Assembly: GCA_028285265.1 (NCBI GenBank)
Contig: JANQPX010000030.1
Location: forward strand, 372,001-436,000
DNA from: Geminicoccaceae bacterium
GTDB lineage: Bacteria; Pseudomonadota; Alphaproteobacteria; Geminicoccales; Geminicoccaceae
Direction of reading: 5' to 3'
Length of the DNA stretch: 64,000 nucleotides
Shown: positions 57,173 to 64,000 of the stretch, one piece after another
Position numbering within the stretch: the first letter of the stretch is position 1
Layout of the letters: each line of letters begins with the position of its first letter
Made by a program: the position numbers and the translations under genes
The notes under the pieces: model-generated
Database searches by the model: none
Told to the model about the DNA's origin: nothing
Seen by the model: the letters and a program-made list of their open reading frames with translations, nothing else

Positions 57173-58197
57173 TCGACCTTTACAGTGATACAAGAACCCA
57201 ACCAAGTCACGGTATGCGCCGTTTCATGGCTGAGGCGGAAGTTGGTGACGAACAGGCCGACCTTGATCCCACGGTGACGGCACTTTGTGAGCGTGTCGCT
57301 GATCTTTTGGGCAAAGAGAAGGCTGTCTATTTGCCGTCTGGCACCATGTGTAATGAAATTGCCTATCGCGTGCATTGCCGGCCGGGCGACGAAATCATCC
57401 TTGATCGGACCGCTCATGGCATCATCGCAGAGGCTGGCGGTCCTGCTGCTCTGGCCTTGGCGATGCTCTATCCGCTCGATGGCGTTCGTGGTCAGTTCGG
57501 TCCAGCACAGGTTCAGAGCGCCATCCGTTCCGGCTCTCGCTACGAACCACGCTCTCGGCTCATTTCGATCGAGCAAACGAGCAATTGGGGTGGGGGGTCT
57601 ATCTGGCCGCTCGACACCATTCGGGCGATTGGCGACGTCGCACATGCCAACCGTTTATCGATGCATATGGATGGGGCAAGGCTGATGAACGCCGTGATCG
57701 GCAGCGGCATTGCTGCAAGCGACTACGCTGAACCCTTCGATTCGCTTTGGTTGGATTTTTCCAAAGGTTTGGGTGCACCTGTTGGCGCGGTTCTTGCGGG
57801 CAGCGCTGACTTCATTCATGAAGCCTGGCGGCTCAAGCAACAGATGGGTGGGGCGATGCGTCAAGCCGGCATCATTGCGGCCGCCTGCCTTTATGCTCTT
57901 GATCATCATGTCGATCGTCTCGGTCAGGATCACGAGAACGCCAAGCATCTAGCTTCAGGACTCGCTGCTTTAGATGGCATAAGCCTCGATCCAAGCCTGA
58001 TCGAGACCAATATCGTGTTCTTTGATTTGGAGCCACACACACCGTCGGCGCCCTCCGTCGCCGCGCAACTTCTGGACAAGGGAGTTCGAATCGGTGCCAT
58101 GGGGGAGCGTCGGATGCGTGCGGTGACCCACCTCGACATTGATCGTGATGCGATCGATTTTGCCATCAAGGCTATGGCAGATGTTCTTAGGACCTAA
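57169..58197 (+). CDS. Low-specificity threonine aldolase family protein (PLP)
   Basis: A 342-residue fold type I PLP enzyme that should split L-threonine or related beta-hydroxy amino acids into glycine and an aldehyde. DLYSDTRTQPS at the start, EVGDEQADLDPTV, LPSGTMCNEIA, the PLP aspartate Asp168 in HMDGAR and the Schiff-base Lys199 in DFSKGLGAPVG are all present. The start is TTG, overlapping the previous stop as TTGA; no ATG lies nearby before the conserved N-terminus. It probably forms an operon with the molybdopterin enzyme. Confidence 0.92.
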   Translation: MIDLYSDTRTQPSHGMRRFMAEAEVGDEQADLDPTVTALCERVADLLGKEKAVYLPSGTMCNEIAYRVHCRPGDEIILDRTAHGIIAEAGGPAALALAMLYPLDGVRGQFGPAQVQSAIRSGSRYEPRSRLISIEQTSNWGGGSIWPLDTIRAIGDVAHANRLSMHMDGARLMNAVIGSGIAASDYAEPFDSLWLDFSKGLGAPVGAVLAGSADFIHEAWRLKQQMGGAMRQAGIIAAACLYALDHHVDRLGQDHENAKHLASGLAALDGISLDPSLIETNIVFFDLEPHTPSAPSVAAQLLDKGVRIGAMGERRMRAVTHLDIDRDAIDFAIKAMADVLRT

Positions 58198-58552
58198 AGC
58201 ACTCCTGGCCCCGTGAGCCGCTGCTCAGGCCTGTCCAATGTCTTACGTCATGGATGCCGTCTCGGTAACCAGATCCGTGCCTAAGCGGTCGCGACGTTTT
58301 CAGTAATCACCCAGACTGGCAAACTGACGTCAGCGTCAGGAACTTGTGGCATTCTTGACGGCGGGGTCGGACCGGTAGCTCGATCGTTGCCGCGGAAAAA
58401 ACTCACGCACAACGGCAGGGCCACCCCAATTGATCGGTAACCGCAGGGTTGCACGCTGACGTGTCGGCTCTGGCTGCGGTGATGGACATCAGCAGACCCT
58501 TGCCGACACGCTGGCGAAGCCCGACGGCCCTTAAGCCAATCTCACCTACCGC
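58198..58552. other. Intergenic stretch between convergent genes
   Basis: No gene is recognised. A small hairpin lies at 58207-58231 (GGCC and TGAGC pairing with GCTCA and GGCC) just after the threonine aldolase stop and could end its transcript, though without a T run. A CTGACGTCAG palindrome is at 58324-58333. Confidence 0.45.
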
Positions 58553-59716
58553 CTATGATGCGCCCGACGGCTGCGGATCGATCACGACACGCCGCGACGC
58601 ATCATTCTCCATCAAGGCAGGCTCAAGCGTAAAATCGAAGTCGCCTCCGTTTTTCTCAAGCCAAGCCTCAACGCGCTTGGAGCGCCGTTCGGCGAGCCAG
58701 GTATTGTAGCGCTGGGCCTCGTCTGCGGATGAGGCGCCAGCAACGCTGGTATTTCCGTCAACACTTGTTTGGATTCGAAGGACATAACTTTTGCCCTTAT
58801 CAAGAGTCTTCAGAAAGGCACGGAGTTGATCACCGGCACCTGCTGGAAAAAAGCTGCTGTTGGTGTCGAAGACGATGGCGAGTCCGTTGCCTTTGCCGAG
58901 TTTGATTGGCCCACCATCCTTTGATGCCGTCTGACCTGCGTTCAAGGCTGCCGTTCGAACACGTTCCACTGCATTGGCCGCCGGCGTGACTGGGCTGGCT
59001 TGTGGTTTCGAAACGGCCGTTTCTAGGTCGGTTGCAGCAGGCTTGGCTGCAGGGATTACGCGATTTTCAACTGACGTTGCCGTCTTTTGAAGACTGGATA
59101 CAACAGGAGCATCGTCTGCCGACGTCTTAAGGGGAGTCGGTGCTTCGGCAACTTGGTCGGTGGCTTGGGTGCCGACAGGAGCATCCTCGCAATCATCGCC
59201 TGACGTTAAACGAAACACCCAAAGCGTGACCCGGGATTCCTGGACCATAAAGCGCCAATCCCAGACGCTCGCGATGGACGATGCGGGTAGGCCGTTCTCG
59301 ACCAGAGAGGCCTGGATGGTATCCGCTCGTGCGCGGGCAAGCCGATGGATATCGGCCGTTTCACGCCCGTTGATTTCGCTCTTGTCGACATGGCCGATCA
59401 CTTGAGCGGTCAAAAAACAATCGGTGGCGATGCTTTGTGTAAAGGCATCAAGGTTTGTCTTGATCTGAGAGGCAGGTGCTGCCGCGTCACCTGGGAACGG
59501 GATCGTATGGACAGACACCTCAGCGATGCGACCATCCTTAAGGACGAGAGGTGTCGCAATGAGCATTTTGTCGAGAGGTGCTGCGGTGGCCGATGCCCCG
59601 CCAATGGCGATTCCTGCGCAGATAAGGGCTGAGCAGGCAACGTGCCGAGCCAACGTTGGTCGCAATGCGTAGGTGCGATTGTTCCTCGAGCAGACAAGGT
59701 CGGGCGAGGCCATCAT
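58553..59716 (-). CDS. Secreted protein with two OmpA-like regions
   Basis: A 387-residue protein. The start is ATG 59716, chosen because GGAGA lies seven to eight bases upstream; an in-frame ATG at 59746 has none. A signal peptide spans residues 1-45 (ACSALICAGIAIGGASATAA). The first folded part (IGHVDKSEINGRETADIHRL, ARARADTI) looks like a worn OmpA C-terminal domain. An Ala/Pro/Thr-rich linker of about 110 residues follows. The second part (LAIVFDTNSSFFPAGAGDQL, then RRSKRVEAWLE) is another OmpA-like domain. Peptidoglycan contact is likely but not certain. I know of no assigned function. Confidence 0.72.
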   Translation of the reverse strand: MMASPDLVCSRNNRTYALRPTLARHVACSALICAGIAIGGASATAAPLDKMLIATPLVLKDGRIAEVSVHTIPFPGDAAAPASQIKTNLDAFTQSIATDCFLTAQVIGHVDKSEINGRETADIHRLARARADTIQASLVENGLPASSIASVWDWRFMVQESRVTLWVFRLTSGDDCEDAPVGTQATDQVAEAPTPLKTSADDAPVVSSLQKTATSVENRVIPAAKPAATDLETAVSKPQASPVTPAANAVERVRTAALNAGQTASKDGGPIKLGKGNGLAIVFDTNSSFFPAGAGDQLRAFLKTLDKGKSYVLRIQTSVDGNTSVAGASSADEAQRYNTWLAERRSKRVEAWLEKNGGDFDFTLEPALMENDASRRVVIDPQPSGAS

Positions 59717-59896
59717 TGATCCGTCTCCAATCGGGCCAGGTGACATTCGGCAATCAATTCAACGTGCACAACGCCATAGGATCGCTCGCCACAATGCATA
59801 CAAAGGACGCCGTTCAGCCTGTGCACAAGGTTCAATTACATCTTATTGGTTAATTTAACCTTAATATAATAACCTATTAGTTGAATATTGGTCTAC

Positions 59897-59917
59897 AAAA
59901 AAGGCCGCTCAGCGGCC
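59897..59917 (-). terminator. Intrinsic terminator of rpmG
   Basis: On the minus strand GGCCGC-TGA-GCGGCC (59917-59903) is followed directly by a run of six T (59902-59897). It lies 30 bases after the rpmG stop. Confidence 0.85.
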
Positions 59918-59946
59918 CTTCTCTTATCGAATCTGGGAAAGCAGGA

Positions 59947-60114
59947 TTACTTGATCTTCGCTTCCTTAAACTCGACATGTTTTCTGATCTTCGGATCATA
60001 CTTCTTCAGCGTCAGCTTTTCTGTCGTGTTACGGGGATTCTTCTTCGTCGTGTAGAAGGTACCCGTGCCTGCAGAACTGACGAGTTTGATTAGGACGGTA
60101 TTGGACTTCGCCAT
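59947..60114 (-). CDS. rpmG: 50S ribosomal protein L33
   Basis: A 55-residue ribosomal protein. The translation begins [18 protein letters not shown] and continues [16 protein letters not shown], ending [19 protein letters not shown]. This is the cysteine-free L33 form, so it does not bind zinc. GAAAGG lies close upstream of the ATG. It has its own promoter and terminator and sits downstream of rnr, as is common in alphaproteobacteria. Confidence 0.97.
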   Translation of the reverse strand: MAKSNTVLIKLVSSAGTGTFYTTKKNPRNTTEKLTLKKYDPKIRKHVEFKEAKIK

Positions 60115-60152
60115 CGCCAAAGCCTTTCAACGAGACATGCGGAACTAGCGGA

Positions 60153-60180
60153 AACATAGGCTTTGAGCCAGATCTGTCAA
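60153..60180 (-). promoter_or_regulatory. Promoter of rpmG
   Basis: On the minus strand a perfect TTGACA (60180-60175) and TATGTT (60158-60153) are separated by 16 bases. They lie between the rnr stop and rpmG, about 40 bases before the ATG. Confidence 0.65.
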
Positions 60181-60203
60181 GATCGAGAGCGAGTGCGCCG
60201 CCG

Positions 60204-62507
60204 TTAGAAGCGTCGGCGCCGGCCTCGTGGCCCCGAGGTCTTTCTCCGACGTCGGCTCTTTAGGATTGCTGTTGAACGCGGCCCCGGGGTGTGATCGACC
60301 AGGCGGCAACTGAGGCGTCCCATGGCGGTGTCGACTTCAACAAGTTCGACTTCGACGGCATCGCCGAGTGCCCAAACCGTGCTGGCTTGCCAGTCGACGA
60401 GCGCATGTTCCGCATCATCATGATCGAGCCTATTGATGCTTAGGGTCGAGATGGGGACGAGGGCATCAGCGAGGGTTTCTGTCAGTTGAACAAACAATCC
60501 AAAACGGTGAACGCTGGTGATACGCGCTTTGAACACGCCCCCAACACGCTCTGCCATGAGCATGGCGACGAAGCGATCCTTGGCGGCGCGTTCTGCCTCC
60601 ATCGATCTACGCTCAGATGACGAGATATGGCTGCCAAGTTCCTGAAAAGCTTCGGCATCAACATCTTCTGAAAATCCGCCGTCGCCGAGCTTGAGCGCGG
60701 AAATCAGGCTTCGATGCACCAGAAGATCGGCGTATCGCCGTATAGGTGATGTGAAGTGTGCGTAGCGCCCAAGATTCAGTCCATAATGCCCAATATTTTG
60801 GGGGGTATAGATGGCTTGGCTCTGAGCCCGCAGGAGTAAGGAACTGATCAGTGGACTCAGGGGATGATCTCGAGTCTTCTCTAACAGCCGGGCCAAATCC
60901 TTCGGTGTCGCATTCAAGATACCTTGTCGAACCACGCCTAGACTCTTCAGGAGTTGGCCAAGGCCCTCAATTTTGACCTGATCTGGCTTGTCATGCACTC
61001 GATACATGCAAGGGGCGGCTTTGGCTTCGAGGGTTTCCGCGGCTGCGACATTCGCCATGATCATAAATTCTTCGATTAAGCGATGCGCGTCGAGCCGAAC
61101 CGTCTTGCCGACATCGACCGGGTTTCGTTTGTCATCGAGAAGGATGCGGAGTTCGGGAAGGTCGAGATCGAGCGTGCCTCGCTTGTTGCGAGCTCGGGTG
61201 AGTGCGTCATAGGCGCCAAAGAGCGGCTGGATGACGCTCGAAAGCAATGGCGTCGTCTGCTCATCGGGTTTTCCGTCTTTTGCTGCCTGTACCTGCTCAT
61301 ATGTCAATCTTGCAGTCGAACGCATCAGGCCACGTTCGACCCGGTGTCGTTTCTTCTGACCAGAGCGATCAAGCCAGATATGCAGCGCCAAGCAAGCTCT
61401 CTCCTCGCCGGGGCGAAGCGAGCAGAGCCCGTTGGATAACGCTTCCGGCAGCATCGGTAGGACGCGATCCGGAAAATAGGTGGAGTTACCTCGACGTCGC
61501 GCCTCAAGATCGAGCGGTGAGCCCGGCTGGACATAGTGGGCAACATCCGCAATTGCCACGGTGACCCGCCATCCGCCGGGATTGCTCGGATCGTCATCGG
61601 CGGCCGCGAACACCGCATCATCGAAATCGCGGGCATCGCTTCCATCGATGGTGACAAGCGGCAGATCGCGAAGATCGACACGCTTGCCGAGCGAAACGGG
61701 TTTTGCCATGTCAGCGATCTCGATCACTTCCTGGGGAAAAGCGATCTGTAAGTCATGTTGGTGAGCAGCAAGCAGCGATATCGCCCCGGCGTCGTCGACA
61801 TGACCGAGCCGTTGCGTGACCTTGGCATCCGCGCGGTCAAGGGGGCGAGCCCCATCGCCTTGAATGACGACGAGATCACCGGGGCCAGCACCACCGGTTG
61901 CCTCGCGGCTAAGTCGCAGTTCACGACCAGCACCCTTTTCAAGAGGACGAACAACAAGACCATCCCGGCTTTGCTCAAGCACGCCAATAATCTTTGATGG
62001 CGCATTGGCCAGGATCTTGATCACCTTGCCTTCGTAGTTCTGACCGCCGATATGGTTTAGCCTGGCGAGTACCCGATCGCCGATCTTGGGGGCACGACCG
62101 CGACTATCTTGTAGAAGATGGATTTGCGCTAAAGGCGCTTCATCGGAGTCGGTTGCAGGCTGGCCGAGAAGGTCGCCGTCATGATCCAGCGCGGTAACGT
62201 GAACCACAGTGACACCGGGAAGTCTTCCCTTTGCGCGAACCCGCTTTTTGTGACCGCGCGCCAAGAGGCCTTCACCTTCCAGCTCGCGCATCATAGCGCG
62301 AAGGTCAGCGCGTTCTTGTCCTTTCAAGTTAAAGGCTCGGGCAAGATCACGCCGCGTCACCTCTTCTGGTGACTCGACGAGGTAACGGATGAGCTGTTCT
62401 TTGCTTGGAAGGCCTGATCCCAGCCGCTTCGAAGCGCGCTTGTCAGATGGGCGGCCAGATGATCGAGCTTTGCCTGAGGGTGTTTGCTTTCGGCTTTTGG
62501 TGTTCAG
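60204..62507 (-). CDS. rnr: Ribonuclease R, probably starting at a CTG codon
   Basis: Processive 3'-5' exoribonuclease that degrades structured RNA. Cold-shock domains precede the RNB domain with the catalytic aspartates in DGSDARDFDDAVF. A C-terminal S1 domain and a basic Arg/Lys tail follow. The first ordinary start is GTG 62360, but that cuts into the conserved N-terminal helix-turn-helix: the frame upstream reads LPSKEQLIRYLVESPEE directly into VTRRDLARAFNLKG, preceded by a basic segment. No ATG, GTG or TTG occurs before the upstream stop. A CTG at 62507 overlaps the topA stop as CTGA and has AAAGGA nine bases upstream, so I place the start there (767 residues). Confidence 0.9.
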   Translation of the reverse strand: MNTKSRKQTPSGKARSSGRPSDKRASKRLGSGLPSKEQLIRYLVESPEEVTRRDLARAFNLKGQERADLRAMMRELEGEGLLARGHKKRVRAKGRLPGVTVVHVTALDHDGDLLGQPATDSDEAPLAQIHLLQDSRGRAPKIGDRVLARLNHIGGQNYEGKVIKILANAPSKIIGVLEQSRDGLVVRPLEKGAGRELRLSREATGGAGPGDLVVIQGDGARPLDRADAKVTQRLGHVDDAGAISLLAAHQHDLQIAFPQEVIEIADMAKPVSLGKRVDLRDLPLVTIDGSDARDFDDAVFAAADDDPSNPGGWRVTVAIADVAHYVQPGSPLDLEARRRGNSTYFPDRVLPMLPEALSNGLCSLRPGEERACLALHIWLDRSGQKKRHRVERGLMRSTARLTYEQVQAAKDGKPDEQTTPLLSSVIQPLFGAYDALTRARNKRGTLDLDLPELRILLDDKRNPVDVGKTVRLDAHRLIEEFMIMANVAAAETLEAKAAPCMYRVHDKPDQVKIEGLGQLLKSLGVVRQGILNATPKDLARLLEKTRDHPLSPLISSLLLRAQSQAIYTPQNIGHYGLNLGRYAHFTSPIRRYADLLVHRSLISALKLGDGGFSEDVDAEAFQELGSHISSSERRSMEAERAAKDRFVAMLMAERVGGVFKARITSVHRFGLFVQLTETLADALVPISTLSINRLDHDDAEHALVDWQASTVWALGDAVEVELVEVDTAMGRLSCRLVDHTPGPRSTAILKSRRRRKTSGPRGRRRRF

Positions 62508-64000
62508 GACGCTTTGTCCTTTGCCTTGCCGCCCTTGGCTTTGCTCGTTTTTTTCTTCGCGCCACCTTTCTTGCCCCCACCCTTGGCCGCCTTGGCAGCG
62601 ATCAGCGCCACCGCAGCATCCATGGTCAAGCTTTCAGGATCTTCACCTTTGGGCAAACTCGCATTGATCTTGCCGTGTTTGACATAGGGGCCAAACCGAC
62701 CCTCATGAAGCGTGACTGGTTTTTTGTCTTCGGGGTGCTCACCCAGTTCTTTCAGCACCTTCTGCGCGGGTCTGCCGCCCTTGGTCGCTGCTTCTGCAAT
62801 CAACACCATAGCGCGGTTCATACCGATGGTGAGCACATCATCATCGGGGCCGAGGCGAACAAACCGGTCATGCTTGATGAATGGCCCGTAGCGATTGATC
62901 CCTGCCTCGATCGGCTTTCCTGTCTCCGGATGCTTGCCGATCTCACGCGGTAGGGACAAAAGTGCGAGCGCTTGCTCCAGCGTAAGGTCGGTGGTGGTCA
63001 TGTTCGGGGCTAGCGACGAACGTTTCAAGTCGTCGCCCGAGCCACGCTGCACGTAAGCACCATAAGGACCATGCTTTAAGAGCACTTCTTCGCTTGTCGC
63101 TGGATCAACGCCGAGAATGCGGTCTTTTTGCTCTTCGGGTTCCGGCTCGTTCGGGTCAGCATCAAGCTTACGGGTATAGCGGCAATCCGGATAGTTCGAG
63201 CACCCGACAAAAGCGCCATAGCGACCAAGTTTTAGGCTGAGGCTTCCCTCCTTGCACAGCTGACAAACGCGTGGATCTGACCCGTCTGGACGAGGTGGAA
63301 ACAGGCGTGGTGCCAGCAGGTCATTCAGCGCATCGATAACTTCAGCTACCCGACGCTCTTGAACCTCACCGACAACATGATGAAACGGATCCCAAAAATC
63401 GCGAAGCACATCTTTCCAGGCGAGGGAGCCGGACGCGACCTCATCAAGGCGATTCTCCAAAAGAGCGGTAAAATCCGGCTGAACATACTGGTCAAAAAAG
63501 GCGGTCAGAAACGCCGTCACCAAGCGCCCACGATCTTCTGGAATGAAGCGGCGACTTTCCAGGCGTACATAGTTTCGATTCTGCAGCACCGAAATGATAC
63601 TGGCATAAGTCGATGGCCGCCCAATGCCGAGCTCTTCCAGTCTCTTGACCAGGCTGGCTTCGGAATAGCGGGGCGGCGGTTGGGTAAAATGCTGCTCTGG
63701 CTTAATCTCACCCCGTTTCAGTGGGTCGTTTGGCGCCATGGGTGGCAACAGGCCGCCTGACTCATCATCATCCTGGGACGGATCGTCTTTGCCTTCTTGA
63801 TAAATCTTGAGAAAGCCAGGGAAGGTGATGATGGAACCGACAGCTCGAAAGCCAATCTGATCATCAGAAGAGCTCAGTTCCGCAACTACACGATCAAGCT
63901 TTGCGCTGCTCATCTGGCTTGAGAGGGTTCGTTTCCAGATCAGGTCGTATAGCCGGCGCTGATCGTCGTCCAGGAATCTCCCGATCTGGTCCGGCGTTCT
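62504..64000 (-). CDS. topA: DNA topoisomerase I, C-terminal part (partial at window edge)
   Basis: Type IA topoisomerase that relaxes negative supercoils. The reading frame is open to the right edge; the first visible residues RTPDQIGRFL and LYDLIWKRTLSSQMSSAKLD belong to the core, so the 5' part with Toprim and the active-site tyrosine is outside. The visible part includes SEASLVKRLEELGIGRPSTY with ASIISVLQNRNYV, a four-cysteine zinc ribbon (CQLC, then CSNYPDC) and two further degenerate topo C-terminal repeats (RYGPFIKHDRFVRL and RFGPYVKHGKI). It ends in a Lys/Ala/Gly-rich tail. It overlaps the proposed rnr start. Confidence 0.97.
   Translation of the reverse strand, partial: RTPDQIGRFLDDDQRRLYDLIWKRTLSSQMSSAKLDRVVAELSSSDDQIGFRAVGSIITFPGFLKIYQEGKDDPSQDDDESGGLLPPMAPNDPLKRGEIKPEQHFTQPPPRYSEASLVKRLEELGIGRPSTYASIISVLQNRNYVRLESRRFIPEDRGRLVTAFLTAFFDQYVQPDFTALLENRLDEVASGSLAWKDVLRDFWDPFHHVVGEVQERRVAEVIDALNDLLAPRLFPPRPDGSDPRVCQLCKEGSLSLKLGRYGAFVGCSNYPDCRYTRKLDADPNEPEPEEQKDRILGVDPATSEEVLLKHGPYGAYVQRGSGDDLKRSSLAPNMTTTDLTLEQALALLSLPREIGKHPETGKPIEAGINRYGPFIKHDRFVRLGPDDDVLTIGMNRAMVLIAEAATKGGRPAQKVLKELGEHPEDKKPVTLHEGRFGPYVKHGKINASLPKGEDPESLTMDAAVALIAAKAAKGGGKKGGAKKKTSKAKGGKAKDKAS

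Overview
The window reads as a chromosomal housekeeping segment of an alphaproteobacterium, most like Rhodospirillales and relatives. The reasons are the lysA - TIGR02302 pair, a class A RNase P RNA, the complete division and cell wall (dcw) cluster, the eukaryote-type NADP isocitrate dehydrogenase, the cell cycle regulator TrcR (DUF1013), HslVU, and the topA - rnr order. No genus can be fixed from sequence alone. I see no insertion sequence, prophage, CRISPR array, tRNA or rRNA.

Layout. Positions 1-4191 (+): the end of lysA, a Gln-rich membrane protein (TIGR02302), a peptidoglycan amidase and a GNAT acetyltransferase. Positions 4272-4685: rnpB. Positions 5092-22980 (+): the dcw cluster rsmH-ftsL-ftsI-murE-murF-mraY-murD-ftsW-murG-murC-murB-ddl-ftsQ-ftsA-ftsZ, almost entirely with overlapping start and stop codons and without mraZ. 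A strong terminator follows ftsZ. Positions 23191-29248 (+): lpxC, bamD, recN, ligA and a small membrane protein. Positions 29507-31393 (+): a DUF465 protein and an orphan peptide-binding protein.

Positions 31517-37755 (-): Xaa-Pro aminopeptidase, infC, thrS and a glycosyltransferase. Positions 37794-38603 (+): an alpha/beta hydrolase. Positions 38608-41927 (-): an SDR-type epimerase, queG, a GST and a lipoprotein. Positions 42284-44588 (+): a small hypothetical protein and hslVU. Positions 44807-47550 (+): a two-gene envelope locus made of a tandem PilJ-domain protein and a phosphate-binding-type/OmpA protein. Positions 47676-52182 (-): icd, a coiled-coil membrane protein and an acyl-CoA synthetase. 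Positions 52510-58197 (+): a hypothetical protein, an SDR, trcR, a prolyl-tRNA editing protein, a molybdopterin oxidoreductase and threonine aldolase. Positions 58553-64000 (-): an OmpA-like protein, rpmG, rnr and the 3' part of topA.

How the genes fit together. The first 29 kb is an envelope-building program: lipid II synthesis (Mur, MraY, MurG, Ddl), septal synthesis (FtsI, FtsW, FtsL, FtsQ), the cytokinetic ring (FtsA, FtsZ), lipid A commitment (LpxC) and outer membrane assembly (BamD). DNA repair genes (RecN, LigA) follow. The rest is translation, RNA and protein quality control plus scattered metabolism.

The most unusual items are: rnr, whose conserved N-terminus appears to start at a CTG codon overlapping the topA stop; the PilJ/PBP-OmpA locus with two palindromes in front of it; the missing mraZ and AT-rich leader of the dcw cluster; and a base-paired leader in front of ftsZ.
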